Of a DNA stretch of 64,000 nucleotides, positions 25,939-35,203 are shown piece by piece. The notes beneath the pieces were generated by a model. The model was not told where the DNA came from. It did not search any database and worked only from the letters and a program-made list of their open reading frames with translations. Within the stretch, counting starts at the first letter, position 1; each line of letters begins with the position of its first letter. Source of the stretch: Pseudoalteromonas phenolica (GTDB taxonomy: Bacteria; Pseudomonadota; Gammaproteobacteria; Enterobacterales; Alteromonadaceae); assembly GCF_001444405.1 (NCBI RefSeq), contig NZ_CP013188.1, positions 868,001-932,000 on the forward strand, given 5' to 3'. A program made the position numbers and the translations under genes.

Positions 25939-28900
25939 TTAGAAAGTGTACTTCACACCGAAGCGTACTTCCCAAACTGATACGTCTTTTTGTACAGATT
26001 GGTTTGCAGCATTTGGGTTGAAGTCTGAGTAAACGTATTTACCATCAACGATAGATGCTTTAACAACACGGTTACCTACAAAGTTACCTTTGCGCATAAC
26101 ACCCCAGTCATCATTTAACATGTTAGTTAAGTTATCGATAACAAAGAATACTTCACCTTTATGACCATCCATAAATCCAGGTACTTCTTGTGTAATCTTG
26201 AAGTCTAGCTTTTTGAACCAGTCTGCATTTTGGCTATTACGAGCGGCAATCTGACCACGTTCTAAACCTTGCTCAGAAATCCAGTTGTGGAAATCTTCAA
26301 TTTCAGCAGCTGTCATGTCGTAAGTTACTTTGTCATCATTAACTTCAGGAACATACATTAACTGACGGCCACTGCGTGAGTTCCAGCTTGCATCGCCGAA
26401 CGCACTGTCACTACCTGAGAATAGGTAGCTGTAAGGTTGACCTTTACTTGCTTGACCGAATAGGTTGAACTTAGTCTTGAAGCCGTCAATTAGTTCTACT
26501 TTATAACCTAGTTGTAAAGTAAAGCGATGTGGTACTTCGTAATCAGACGTTGATAAACTAGGTGCAGTCGGGTTGAAAGTCGCGATGTTACCGTAGTTTG
26601 AACCAGCTGTAGAGCTAGTCATTGGGTTAACGTCTTGTGAGTCAGTAAACGCGTAAGAAAGTGTTAAATCAATACCATTGTCAAAACGCTTGCTCATTGC
26701 AGCAGAAATGATATGTGACTTAGCATCTGGACCAGACACGTTAGTTAACATGTAATCACCGTTACGACCTTCTTCGCGCTCCTCAATAAGAGGACGACCA
26801 TCTGGAGCAGTTTCACCAGTAGTTTGAAGCGCAATGTCTTTAACTAGTGCTGAATTTTGCTTATCTGTGTAAAGGTAGTCTACGCTGAATACGTACTCGT
26901 CTTCAGTAGTGTATGTAGCACCTAAAGCAAACTTCCATTCTGAAGGAATTTCAAAGTTAGGAGCAGTAGAGTTTACGGCACCATCACCGTCACCAATAGC
27001 AGTGTTACCGATTGCATCGTACATGTCTTTTGGTACGTCATAACCTGGCGTACCACCATGGATGTTTGTTAACTCAGTTTCAAATAAGTTAGCGTAGAAG
27101 CCACGCTTACCAATTTGAGTTACACCATCATTTGAATATGAGTTAGATAGCCATACATTCGGGTTACCACCAGAATATAGACCAATACCACCACGTACTT
27201 CTAGCGCGTCATCAACATACCAGTTGAAACCTACACGTGGTTGAAGTAAGTCAACGCCGTCAAGGTTTTTAGTGTTCATGAAACCGTAACGCTCTTCAAA
27301 ACGCTGGTTTTCTGTTGGGCTGTCATCACTAGTGTAACGGTCGTAGCGTAAACCAAATGTTAGTGTTGCATCGATATCAGAGAATGCATACTCATCTTGA
27401 ATGTACAAAGTATGTTGTGCATATGAGAAAGAAGCTGCAACATCGTCTGGGTTATTTGTACCAGCTGAGTTGTTATAGAAAGTAAAAGCAGCGCCATTCT
27501 CGTAATCTTCGATTGAACTGAAACGGAATTCACCTTGCGTATGCTGCATGAATAAGTTGAAAACGTTTAGTTCTTCGAATTCATAACCCGCAGTGATTGT
27601 ATGCTGATCAAGGTAATAAGTACCTGCTAATTTTAGTGTGAAGTTATCCCAGTCAAGGTCATTTGATTGACGTGAGTCATCAGGACCAATGTAAACTGTA
27701 CCATCATCTTCTGTTGTGATTTGGAATTCACCGAAACCAGATGCAGCATCTAGTGACGCCTGGCGACCATCTAAATCAGTTTTACCGATACGAACTTCAG
27801 TAGAAAACTCATCAGTCCAATCTGAGTATAGTGACGCTACGATTGACGTCATTTCTGCGCCTTGCTCGTAGAAGTGGTTGCTTAGAGGCAGTTCGTCACT
27901 CGCTTGGTCAGACTGTGATAAGCGGAAACCATCATTCCAGTTATAAACGATGTTGGCACGATGACTGTCATTAATATTCCAGTCTAACTTGATTAGAAGC
28001 TTCTCATCTTCAACAGGCATACTAGGCACCATTGTACCTGGGTCATAGTTATACTTGTCTTTAGTGATTGCGATGATGCGATCTAAATCAGACTGGCTAA
28101 CAGTATTGTTTAAAGCACTATAGCTGAACTGTTCAACACCTTCCAACTTCTCGTAAGAAGTAAATAGGAATAATGAATCTTCGATTAGAGGCATTCCAAC
28201 GTGGAAGCCATAACGTTTCTCTGTGTAATCGCCATTATCGATGTCTTCGCCTTCTACCTTATCACCCTTCATTGAGTCATTTGTGTAGTCAAAGAACATA
28301 CCACCGCTAATGTCGTTACCACCTGATTTAGTAACTGCGTTGATGTTACAAGAAGTGAAACCACCGTATTGCACGTCGAAAGGTGCTAGTTCAACAGCAA
28401 CTTGATCGATTGAATCGAAAGAGAAAGGTGCACGAACAGTAGGATAGCCGTTTGAACTTAGACCAAAGTTGTCGTTCATACGAACGCCGTCTAGAGTAAG
28501 GCTGTTGAAACGAGGGTTACCGCCACCACATTGGATAGCACCGCGGCTTTCATCTACGTATACACGTGGATCTGCACGAACGATGTCACGAAGGTCACGG
28601 TTAATCGCTGGCGCTTCTTGAAGGTTTTCAAGTGTGAACGTCGCAGCTGGGCCTGTACCACCAGACATTTGGCTGATTGGGCGACCTGTTACAACGATTT
28701 GTTCGATATCAGAAGGAGCTTTCAACTGAACGTTTACTGGGTAATCAGAACCTAATGAAAGGTATACGTTCTCAATTAGCTGATCTTCAAAAGTCGTTGA
28801 GTCAACGATAATTTGGTAAGGACCACCTACACGTAAACCCTTTGCTGAGAAATAACCTGCATTATTAACAGTCGCAACCTTAGTTGAGCCAGAAGGTAAG

Positions 28901-29061
28901 TGCATGATAGTAACAGTAGTACCTGTTGCTGGGTTACCTTGTGGACCAACGATTTGACCTTTTACTGCTGAAGAGGTTTCGTTAGCAAACGCAGCGCCAC
29001 TTGCACCGATGCCTGCGATTACTGCAAGCGAAAGTGCCGTTTTGCGTAGTTGAGTTTTCAT
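25939..29061 (-). CDS. Oar-like TonB-dependent receptor with carboxypeptidase-regulatory N domain
   Basis: An outer-membrane beta-barrel receptor of 1040 residues from the ATG at 29061 (MKTQLRKTALSLAVIAGIG), with a GGGAA site upstream. Order: signal peptide to about residue 26 (AAFA), a CarboxypepD_reg-like Ig domain at 30-105 (VKGQIVGPQGNPATGTTVTI), TonB-box-like IEQIVVTG near 115, plug (LQEAPAINRDLRDIVRADPR, FNSLTLDGVRMNDNFG), barrel, and C-terminal Phe in VRFGVKYTF. Two Cys in the plug (IQCGGGNP and FTSCNINAV) may form a disulphide. An S1/P1 nuclease gene ends 49 bases upstream on the same strand. Uptake of nucleic-acid breakdown products is inferred only from that neighbour. Confidence 0.88.
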   Translation of the reverse strand: MKTQLRKTALSLAVIAGIGASGAAFANETSSAVKGQIVGPQGNPATGTTVTIMHLPSGSTKVATVNNAGYFSAKGLRVGGPYQIIVDSTTFEDQLIENVYLSLGSDYPVNVQLKAPSDIEQIVVTGRPISQMSGGTGPAATFTLENLQEAPAINRDLRDIVRADPRVYVDESRGAIQCGGGNPRFNSLTLDGVRMNDNFGLSSNGYPTVRAPFSFDSIDQVAVELAPFDVQYGGFTSCNINAVTKSGGNDISGGMFFDYTNDSMKGDKVEGEDIDNGDYTEKRYGFHVGMPLIEDSLFLFTSYEKLEGVEQFSYSALNNTVSQSDLDRIIAITKDKYNYDPGTMVPSMPVEDEKLLIKLDWNINDSHRANIVYNWNDGFRLSQSDQASDELPLSNHFYEQGAEMTSIVASLYSDWTDEFSTEVRIGKTDLDGRQASLDAASGFGEFQITTEDDGTVYIGPDDSRQSNDLDWDNFTLKLAGTYYLDQHTITAGYEFEELNVFNLFMQHTQGEFRFSSIEDYENGAAFTFYNNSAGTNNPDDVAASFSYAQHTLYIQDEYAFSDIDATLTFGLRYDRYTSDDSPTENQRFEERYGFMNTKNLDGVDLLQPRVGFNWYVDDALEVRGGIGLYSGGNPNVWLSNSYSNDGVTQIGKRGFYANLFETELTNIHGGTPGYDVPKDMYDAIGNTAIGDGDGAVNSTAPNFEIPSEWKFALGATYTTEDEYVFSVDYLYTDKQNSALVKDIALQTTGETAPDGRPLIEEREEGRNGDYMLTNVSGPDAKSHIISAAMSKRFDNGIDLTLSYAFTDSQDVNPMTSSTAGSNYGNIATFNPTAPSLSTSDYEVPHRFTLQLGYKVELIDGFKTKFNLFGQASKGQPYSYLFSGSDSAFGDASWNSRSGRQLMYVPEVNDDKVTYDMTAAEIEDFHNWISEQGLERGQIAARNSQNADWFKKLDFKITQEVPGFMDGHKGEVFFVIDNLTNMLNDDWGVMRKGNFVGNRVVKASIVDGKYVYSDFNPNAANQSVQKDVSVWEVRFGVKYTF

Positions 29062-29110
29062 TTTATTGTTTCCCGTGTTGAGATTATTTAACTTACTTTG
29101 TTGCATGCCA

Positions 29111-29971
29111 TTAACCACGCTTTTTAACAAGTGCTTCAGTTAACGGCTTTGCGTTTTTGTCAAAAATTTGATTTAGAAGTCCAGCTAAACGAATGCCACC
29201 TTGTGACAAACGCTTTTTGACAACGGGCATATGTTTATAGACATAGCCGTAACTGAGCTTCGTTTCATTTTCATCGTATACACGATGAGATATTTTGTTT
29301 GATTCAATTAACCAATCAGCTGGTTGGCTGTTTAAGTATGCCTTTATAGTCTTTTTATTTGACGTTTTTATGAAATCTGCAAACTCAGTGAAAGATAAAT
29401 TTTCATTTTCAATCAGATGCGTATCCCATGTGCTATGGAGGTTAGTATCTTTACCGAAGAAAGAAACTTTAATTAAATTACCTCCACGATCTTCAGAACG
29501 TCCGGCATGGAATGGTTGGTGGCCATCGCCAACCAAGTGAACTAAAAAGCTTAAAGCAAACTGCTTTGATTCTAAGTCGCTCTTATTATTCTTTAAAATA
29601 TTAATTGAATAATAAATTCCGTCTAAAATATGTGCAACTTTATCTCTGGAGTCAATAGATGGATTAACATATTGATGCATTTTTTTTGCATCTTTAATAT
29701 TAATGTAATGCCATTTGCCTGATTCTTTTCTCCAAAAGTGTTCTGGATTAGAACGCATTTCATCAGGCCAAGTAGAGATTTGAGCAAGAGAACTACCATT
29801 GAGTAATGGTTGTAGCGCTGTTCTAGTTGTGTCGGTTAAGTGCATATTTGCGATTTCACCGATTACTCGATGGCCATTTTGACCCCAAGCTACAGCATCG
29901 TTTGAACTAATTACTGTTAACATTGTCAATGATAGAGCAATAGTTTTGGTTGCGGTTGTCAAATTGAACAT
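29111..29971 (-). CDS. Secreted S1/P1-type single-strand nuclease
   Basis: A zinc-dependent nuclease/3'-nucleotidase family member of 286 residues. The signal peptide ends before WGQNGHRVIGEIA, so the mature N-terminal Trp, whose backbone is a zinc ligand in this family, is exactly placed. Further ligand motifs are STWPDEMRS, HYINI, FLVHLVGDGHQPFHAG and LHSTWDTHLIE, so all three zinc sites look intact. A GTG at 29980 is an alternative start. The gene precedes the Oar-like receptor by 49 bases, which suggests digestion of external DNA/RNA coupled to uptake. Confidence 0.9.
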   Translation of the reverse strand: MFNLTTATKTIALSLTMLTVISSNDAVAWGQNGHRVIGEIANMHLTDTTRTALQPLLNGSSLAQISTWPDEMRSNPEHFWRKESGKWHYINIKDAKKMHQYVNPSIDSRDKVAHILDGIYYSINILKNNKSDLESKQFALSFLVHLVGDGHQPFHAGRSEDRGGNLIKVSFFGKDTNLHSTWDTHLIENENLSFTEFADFIKTSNKKTIKAYLNSQPADWLIESNKISHRVYDENETKLSYGYVYKHMPVVKKRLSQGGIRLAGLLNQIFDKNAKPLTEALVKKRG

Positions 29972-30141
29972 GACTTGCACGTCTCTTTTGTAATCGTATT
30001 AAGGTCAATTGTCCGTGTTTTTGAAGTTTGAATAAAGGACTCAAGTTTATTCATCATTACTTGTTAACAAAGTATATAAATCAATGAATTAGAAAAAATA
30101 AGTAATCTTATCTATTGTAATGAGTAAGTAAACTTGTTCTA

Positions 30142-31068
30142 ATGGCGTGGTTATCAACAATCTTACTTTTTATTTTGTTAAAAAAATATAAATTATCGTT
30201 AAAAACTATCATGTTCTTATCAGTGATCATAAGTACATGGTTGGTTTGGTTACTTTCGCAGTTGGTTATTGCCGATATATCTATCAATCTTAGACCTGTC
30301 CAAGAGCATAAGTTGCATTGTCAAACTGCTTCAGGTGAAAACCATGCTTCGTTTAGAGTTAAAGTCCCAACTAAGCAATTGGCTGATCAAATTTTGCCTG
30401 CCTTATGCAAAAATAGTGTTGTAAGACGCCAATTTGGACATGTAGAAGTTTTTTGGGGTGGGAGTTTAGCTGAACAGATAGAGTTCTTTGGCAAAGGTAT
30501 TGCGGATCTTATCTTAAGTAAAGACAGTATTATGCAAGCTCTTCACGCAGATGCAACGCATAACTATACTCCAATTATTGGTTATTCAAGTTACTCAGCA
30601 TTTTTCATATCTAATAAAGAAAAGCCGAAGCTTGAGAAAGCTTATTTTCTTGACAAAAGAATAGGGCTACTTGATTACCCAACCAGTCGTTCCGGCCACA
30701 TTCTTCCAAAAAAGGCATTTAAGTCTTTAGACTTAGATATAAACAGCTTAAACATTACCTATGTAAGCTCCCATAAAGTACTACGTGAAAAGCTGTCTAA
30801 CAATGAGGTTGATATAATTGCATCTTATTGGAACGATAAAATTGATGAACAATATTTCTCTCATAATTACATTACGCCAATTGGGGAAAATATAACAGGT
30901 AGCCGCTGGTACCTTAAATTAACTGAGCACAATACAGATCTTGCATGTGCAGTGCAGTCAATAACAAAGCAAATAGCTCAGTCTGTCGGTAGTGCTTATT
31001 TCGATTCGTTAGAAGAGTTTTGGCAATGCGATATTTCACCGTATAAGTTTCTAGGTGAGAAACGATGA
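30142..31068 (+). CDS. Membrane-anchored PhnD-like periplasmic binding protein
   Basis: The product has 308 residues. Two hydrophobic stretches (about 2-14 and 22-45) precede the soluble part; an ATG at 30211 would leave one signal-anchor (MFLSVIISTWLVWLL). The body resembles type-2 periplasmic binding proteins of the PhnD/phosphonate kind: GSLAEQIEFFGKGIADLILS, YSSYSAFFISN, KRIGLLDYPTSRSGHILPKK and LREKLSNNEVDIIASYWND, the last typical of the second lobe. Four Cys occur in the mature part. The next gene overlaps it by 4 bases (ATGA), a strong sign of coupled expression. There is no ABC permease, so it may be a sensor subunit rather than a transport component. Ligand unknown. Confidence 0.65.
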   Translation: MAWLSTILLFILLKKYKLSLKTIMFLSVIISTWLVWLLSQLVIADISINLRPVQEHKLHCQTASGENHASFRVKVPTKQLADQILPALCKNSVVRRQFGHVEVFWGGSLAEQIEFFGKGIADLILSKDSIMQALHADATHNYTPIIGYSSYSAFFISNKEKPKLEKAYFLDKRIGLLDYPTSRSGHILPKKAFKSLDLDINSLNITYVSSHKVLREKLSNNEVDIIASYWNDKIDEQYFSHNYITPIGENITGSRWYLKLTEHNTDLACAVQSITKQIAQSVGSAYFDSLEEFWQCDISPYKFLGEKR

Positions 31069-31982
31069 ATAAAATAAAACCAATATATGCATTCACCACA
31101 ATTGTTTTTTTACTCTTATTTTGCCTTTTTTATTTGGGGCAAGAAAACAAAATAAAAAATACAATATCATTACAAAGTGAACAAATTGCAAAAAGAGTCT
31201 CATTAGATGTCAGTAGTTTACCATTAGCAGAACCCCTTTTTAATTATGCTGGTAATCAACAAGAGGTTGAACGTTACATTACGCAACTTAATGAACAACT
31301 CGATTCGATGAGTGCAAGGGTAAAAGTTAAGTCAATTTCTACTGTTCAAAGTTCAGAACCTCATTTGTATGAGTTGAATGCCAACTATAAAACGATTTAT
31401 TTGCTACTGAGCCCAGATGTAAGCCATGTTAAATACACATACATGATTGTATTTTTGCTAACTTTTTTTAATGCACTAATTTATCGTAAAGTATTCAGCA
31501 AACATATTGAGAATAGAGCAATGTATAAAGCCGCCCCAATTGAAGATGTTGAGCCTAAGCTAGTGATTGATCTATATTCAAAATCTCTTTTTCTAGATGG
31601 AAAAAATGACGCTCAGAGTCAACTTGCAAACAAGCCTCTTTGTTTTTACCTTGCAATGATAGAGTTTAGCAACGATTACCCAGATATTAACCTTCATCTA
31701 AATAAAGACGTTCCTTCTGAATTGCTGAGCATTGCTGAAAAATATTTCCATAGATTATCTGTCTTAGGTCATACAGTGAGAAAAAGACCTAATTTTTCTA
31801 ATAGCCTTGAAAAAACGCTCAGCGAAGTTAGAGCCGCACTTGATGAGATTTTGAGAGATAGCCCTAAATTAAAGGCAAAGCTATATCCACCAAAAGCCCA
31901 TGGGGAAGGTTCGCGTTCTAAATTACATAGTTATGGTCTGAAAGGGTTATCAGCAAGCGATTATGAAATAAGAGGAAAATAA
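31065..31982 (+). CDS. Two-TM membrane protein with cytoplasmic, possibly winged-helix, C-terminal domain
   Basis: The product has 305 residues. The predicted layout is a short basic N-terminus, TM at 8-25, a periplasmic domain at 26-122, TM at 123-141, and a cytoplasmic domain from 145 to the end. The cytoplasmic part reads LVIDLYSKSLFLDGKN, then LANKPLCFYLAMIEF, a helix VPSELLSIAEKYFHRL and VRKRPNFSNSLEKTLSEVRA. The strand-strand-helix order recalls OmpR-type winged helices, but this is a guess. The tail KLYPPKAHGEGSRSKLHSY is rich in basic residues. It is coupled by a 4-base overlap to the binding protein upstream. I know no named function. Confidence 0.6.
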   Translation: MNKIKPIYAFTTIVFLLLFCLFYLGQENKIKNTISLQSEQIAKRVSLDVSSLPLAEPLFNYAGNQQEVERYITQLNEQLDSMSARVKVKSISTVQSSEPHLYELNANYKTIYLLLSPDVSHVKYTYMIVFLLTFFNALIYRKVFSKHIENRAMYKAAPIEDVEPKLVIDLYSKSLFLDGKNDAQSQLANKPLCFYLAMIEFSNDYPDINLHLNKDVPSELLSIAEKYFHRLSVLGHTVRKRPNFSNSLEKTLSEVRAALDEILRDSPKLKAKLYPPKAHGEGSRSKLHSYGLKGLSASDYEIRGK

Positions 31983-31985
31983 TTA

Positions 31986-32019
31986 ATGAATATGCCAGCG
32001 AAAAGTCTGGCATATTCAT
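31986..32019. terminator. Hairpin between convergent genes
   Basis: Perfect 13-base arms ATGAATATGCCAG (31986-31998) and CTGGCATATTCAT (32007-32019) lie between the membrane-protein gene and the convergent 5'-nucleotidase gene. No long T run. Confidence 0.65.
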
Positions 32020-32035
32020 GTTCAGCTAGTTTAAT

Positions 32036-33625
32036 TTATAATTCGGAAATCTTTATCGGAGAATGTTTTTCGATGTATGCTTTTAATACTTCTGCATCAG
32101 TTTTGTCTGATGGAACAAAGCCTTCCATTCCAACAAGTATTGGATAACCGTCACCACCTGCAGCGTTATAACTATTAATACTCATACGGTAAGTCTTAGT
32201 TAGTTCTAAAGGTTCACCATTAATTTTTACGTTATCTAATTTACCATTAATACGATTAAAGCTTAGACCCTCGTATTGCAAATACGCGCCAGCATCGATC
32301 GGAAAAGAGGTAACAACTTGTAAGTAATCTAGGAGATCTTTTCCTAACCAATTCATTACGGTGATTCGGTTTTTAAATGGATGTACTTTTAGCACGTCTT
32401 TGTAACTAATTTCACCGGCCTCAATACTATGACGGATACCACCACCACTTATTAAGCCAAAATCTGCATCTACAGCTTCCTTTTGCGCCTTGATAATAAG
32501 TTTAGCTAATGGACTTTGTTTAAATCTTACTGTATCTCTTTTTCCATCTAAGTAAGCATCACTATACCCAATGGGTAAATCAAGTTGTCCTTCACCTATC
32601 TTTTTAAAAGGCTTGAGTAGGGCTAACATTTTTTTATCTTCAGGGATGTATTCGCCAATTATCTTACCTTTACTATCTTTTAAATTGACCGGTATAAGTT
32701 GATAATTTTGAAGTGAAACGTTGTTACCTTGGATTTTAAACTCTGCTTTACCGACGTATTTACCCCACTCATGGGCCTGCATGATCCATGTACCATTTTG
32801 GTTGTCAGGTTTGCATACTTTGCCCGGACTAAAATCTTTGTCTGGTTGACCTAGCGTGTTCATACAAACAGGTTCCTGAGAATGACCACCAATCACCATA
32901 TCAAGCATACCTTTTGGTAGCTCTCTCGCTAAAGTAACATCGCCAGGTGCGTTGATACCAAAATTTGCGTCGTGATAATGACCCATATGCGTTACGGCAA
33001 TAGTTACATCAATATCACTATATTTTTCTTCTATTTCAGTTAATACTTTATTTGCTGCTACGCTAGGTTTGATAAAGTCCAAGTGACCAACATATTCAGG
33101 GTTTGCAATTTTTACAGTGTCTATAGTTGTTAGTCCAATTACACCGATCTTTAAACCGTTTTTTTCTAATATCGTATAAGGTTTATAAGCATGTGAGCCA
33201 TCACGCTTATTAATTATATTTGCAGACAGAATTGGAAAGCGCGCCCATTCGATTTGTTTATCAAGAATATGCAATGGATTATCAAACTCGTGATTACCTA
33301 TTGCCATAGCATCATAGCCAAGTAAACGCATGCCTTTAAAGTCTGGTTCAGCATATTGTAGATCTGACTCAGGCACACCCGTATTTATGTCGCCACCAGA
33401 CAGTAACAATACAGTATGGCCTTTTATTTTAGCTTCTTTTCTTAGTCTATCTACAAGTGTCTTTCTAGCTGACATACCATACTCGCCTTTTTCATTTTGC
33501 CAAAAGCGACCATGATGATCATTCGTATGAAGTATGGTGAGGTATTCAGCTTCTTCTTGCTGGATATTAAATGATGTACACCCTGATAAGGCAAAAGCCA
33601 TAGAGAGAGTTAAAATTTTGCGCAT
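32036..33625 (-). CDS. 5'-nucleotidase/UshA-type metallophosphatase lipoprotein
   Basis: The product has 529 residues, with lipoprotein signal MRKILTLSMAFALSGC (Cys at 16). Metallophosphatase motifs: LHTNDHHGRF, LLSGGDINTG, AIGNHEFDNP, AVTHMGHY and IGGHSQEPV. The C-terminal 5'-nucleotidase domain has SGGGIRHSIEAGEI and the substrate-stacking segment NSYNAAGGDGYP. It hydrolyses 5'-nucleotides, UDP-sugars or related phosphates in the periplasm or at the outer membrane. With the S1/P1 nuclease nearby it could complete degradation of nucleic acids to nucleosides, which cdd and udp then use; the link is inferred. Confidence 0.9.
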   Translation of the reverse strand: MRKILTLSMAFALSGCTSFNIQQEEAEYLTILHTNDHHGRFWQNEKGEYGMSARKTLVDRLRKEAKIKGHTVLLLSGGDINTGVPESDLQYAEPDFKGMRLLGYDAMAIGNHEFDNPLHILDKQIEWARFPILSANIINKRDGSHAYKPYTILEKNGLKIGVIGLTTIDTVKIANPEYVGHLDFIKPSVAANKVLTEIEEKYSDIDVTIAVTHMGHYHDANFGINAPGDVTLARELPKGMLDMVIGGHSQEPVCMNTLGQPDKDFSPGKVCKPDNQNGTWIMQAHEWGKYVGKAEFKIQGNNVSLQNYQLIPVNLKDSKGKIIGEYIPEDKKMLALLKPFKKIGEGQLDLPIGYSDAYLDGKRDTVRFKQSPLAKLIIKAQKEAVDADFGLISGGGIRHSIEAGEISYKDVLKVHPFKNRITVMNWLGKDLLDYLQVVTSFPIDAGAYLQYEGLSFNRINGKLDNVKINGEPLELTKTYRMSINSYNAAGGDGYPILVGMEGFVPSDKTDAEVLKAYIEKHSPIKISEL

Positions 33626-33693
33626 AATAAACCCGTGTATAGTAATTACGCGCTTAGTTTAAACTATATGCTCTAAAGCGCTACAGGTGGGGG

Positions 33694-33873
33694 CTAATTT
33701 CTTTTTGAACAACTTTTGAGCGCAGCCATTTCTCGCCTTTGTAATTCATGCTTAGCGTATGCACACTTTTCGTGTTCAATTTCAACCATCCAGTTTAAAA
33801 AGCTCGCTGGTAAACTTGTGTATTTTTCGCCTTGATGAAGGCCGAAGTCACAAATAGGCGATTCAGTATTCAT
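33694..33873 (-). CDS. Small DUF3820-like protein (59 residues)
   Basis: An open frame of 59 residues lies alone between two larger genes and has the ribosome site AAGGG 7 bases before its ATG. The text DFGLHQGEKYTSLPASFLNW repeats the pattern of DUF3820 proteins (FGKYKGxxLxxLPxxYLxW), small putative regulators. A charged helical tail follows (MVEIEHEKCAYAKHELQ). I read this gene by translating the strand by hand. The rest of 33626-34092 holds A/T-rich promoter DNA ahead of the GNAT gene. Confidence 0.7.
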   Translation of the reverse strand: MNTESPICDFGLHQGEKYTSLPASFLNWMVEIEHEKCAYAKHELQRREMAALKSCSKRN

Positions 33874-34092
33874 TACTTACCCTTATCTGTTGTTTTTATA
33901 GCCACAGCATCCTATCAAATTTTCGTTTAAATAAAAGAACAAAAGGTTACAGAAAGGTTAACTTTAATAACTGATAGTTTTAAGTAAGGTCTTAAGCTAA
34001 TAATTTTTAATCTATTTTAATTAGAAATGAGATATAAATTGTATACAATTTGGTGGCGACAATTTAAAAAAATAATAAATGGAGGATTTTGA

Positions 34093-34617
34093 ATGTTATT
34101 AACTACAGATAGGTTATTGTTAAGAGAGGCAACTCTGAATGATGCTTCATTTATTTATAGGTTATTAAATCAAGAAAGCTTTAAACAGAATATTGCAGAT
34201 AAGCACATTAAAGATTTGAATGATGCAGTTAATTATATAAACACAGCGTTTTTAACACCTTACAGGCTAAATACTTTTTCACCCTATATTGTTTGCCTCA
34301 AAAACAGCCAAAAAAATTTTGCACAAATAGGAGTGTGTGGTTTATACAAAAGGCCCGCTTTAAATTACCCTGATTTAGGCTATGCATTTTTAGATGAATT
34401 CACTGGATACGGCTTTGCAACAGAAGCGGCAAAAGAATTTATTCAGTACTCAAGTAATGCTCTTAAGCTTAAACATCTCTGTGCTTTAACTGAGCCGAAT
34501 AATAATCCTAGTATTAACTTGCTAAAAAAATGCGGATTCAAATTCAAAACTCAAATCAAATTAAATGAAGAACAAGGTATAAGCAATTTCTACCAACTTT
34601 CATTTAGTCAGTCTTAG
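34093..34617 (+). CDS. GNAT family N-acetyltransferase (RimJ/RimL-like)
   Basis: The product has 174 residues. It starts LTTDRLLLREATLNDASFIYRLLN, typical of the RimJ/RimL-type Acetyltransf_3 group. It has LGYAFLDEFTGYGFATEAAKEF, containing the acetyl-CoA-binding loop (GYGFATEA), and the usual ending NNPSINLLKKCGFKF. The classic GGAGG ribosome site lies before the ATG. The substrate is unknown; such enzymes acetylate protein N-termini or small amines. It overlaps the convergent pqiC by 14 bases. Confidence 0.88.
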   Translation: MLLTTDRLLLREATLNDASFIYRLLNQESFKQNIADKHIKDLNDAVNYINTAFLTPYRLNTFSPYIVCLKNSQKNFAQIGVCGLYKRPALNYPDLGYAFLDEFTGYGFATEAAKEFIQYSSNALKLKHLCALTEPNNNPSINLLKKCGFKFKTQIKLNEEQGISNFYQLSFSQS

Positions 34618-35203
34618 TTAAAATAGCTTTTGTTACTTTACCTGTAAGCTTTTCCCAACTAGTTTGATGCGCTTTTATTAGTGCATCAAAACCAGAATTT
34701 TGTAGAGGGGTCGAAATAGAAAACAATTCAGAGCTTTGTAGCCTCTTGCCATTTATATCGTTGTTATAGATAAACCATTGGCCTTCGATTAACGAACCTA
34801 GGCTATAATGTCCTACAAGTTTAGTGACAGTGACTTCTACAATAATATCGTCAATGTCAATTTTAGTTTTGCCTGCTGGAACAGTTGAAAAATCTGAAAT
34901 GTCTTTAGCAATGGCACGTGTTAGTGCGTTAGTGAGCGTATGTTTTGGATGTTGAGACCAAAAATGATAATTTGCAATATTGACTGAATGGTCATTTAAA
35001 AGTTGTATAAGAGGTTGCTGGTCGGCAACGCCTTCAATTTTAACTTGATTAACATGTATAAATGCTTGTTTAAGTTCAGAAACGCTAGCTGAATCACTAG
35101 TTTTCTGATGAGTAAAGTCATAATATTTTAACGGTGTGCTCTGGCCAGAAGAGCATGCAGTTAAAACGAATAGTAGTGATAGAATTATTAAAATACGCAT
35201 CAT
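34604..35203 (-). CDS. pqiC: PqiC-type outer-membrane lipoprotein
   Basis: The product has 199 residues with lipobox LLFVLTACSSG (Cys near 17), and SSGQSTPLKYYDF as in ABC-type auxiliary lipoproteins (YmbA/PqiC). Central text INVNQ-like (AFIHVNQVKIEG) and later LEALVKAHQ-like segments fit the family. In E. coli PqiC sits in the outer membrane and docks the PqiB needle for lipid transport. It overlaps pqiB by 4 bases (ATGA), third in the operon. Confidence 0.85.
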   Translation of the reverse strand: MMRILIILSLLFVLTACSSGQSTPLKYYDFTHQKTSDSASVSELKQAFIHVNQVKIEGVADQQPLIQLLNDHSVNIANYHFWSQHPKHTLTNALTRAIAKDISDFSTVPAGKTKIDIDDIIVEVTVTKLVGHYSLGSLIEGQWFIYNNDINGKRLQSSELFSISTPLQNSGFDALIKAHQTSWEKLTGKVTKAILTKTD

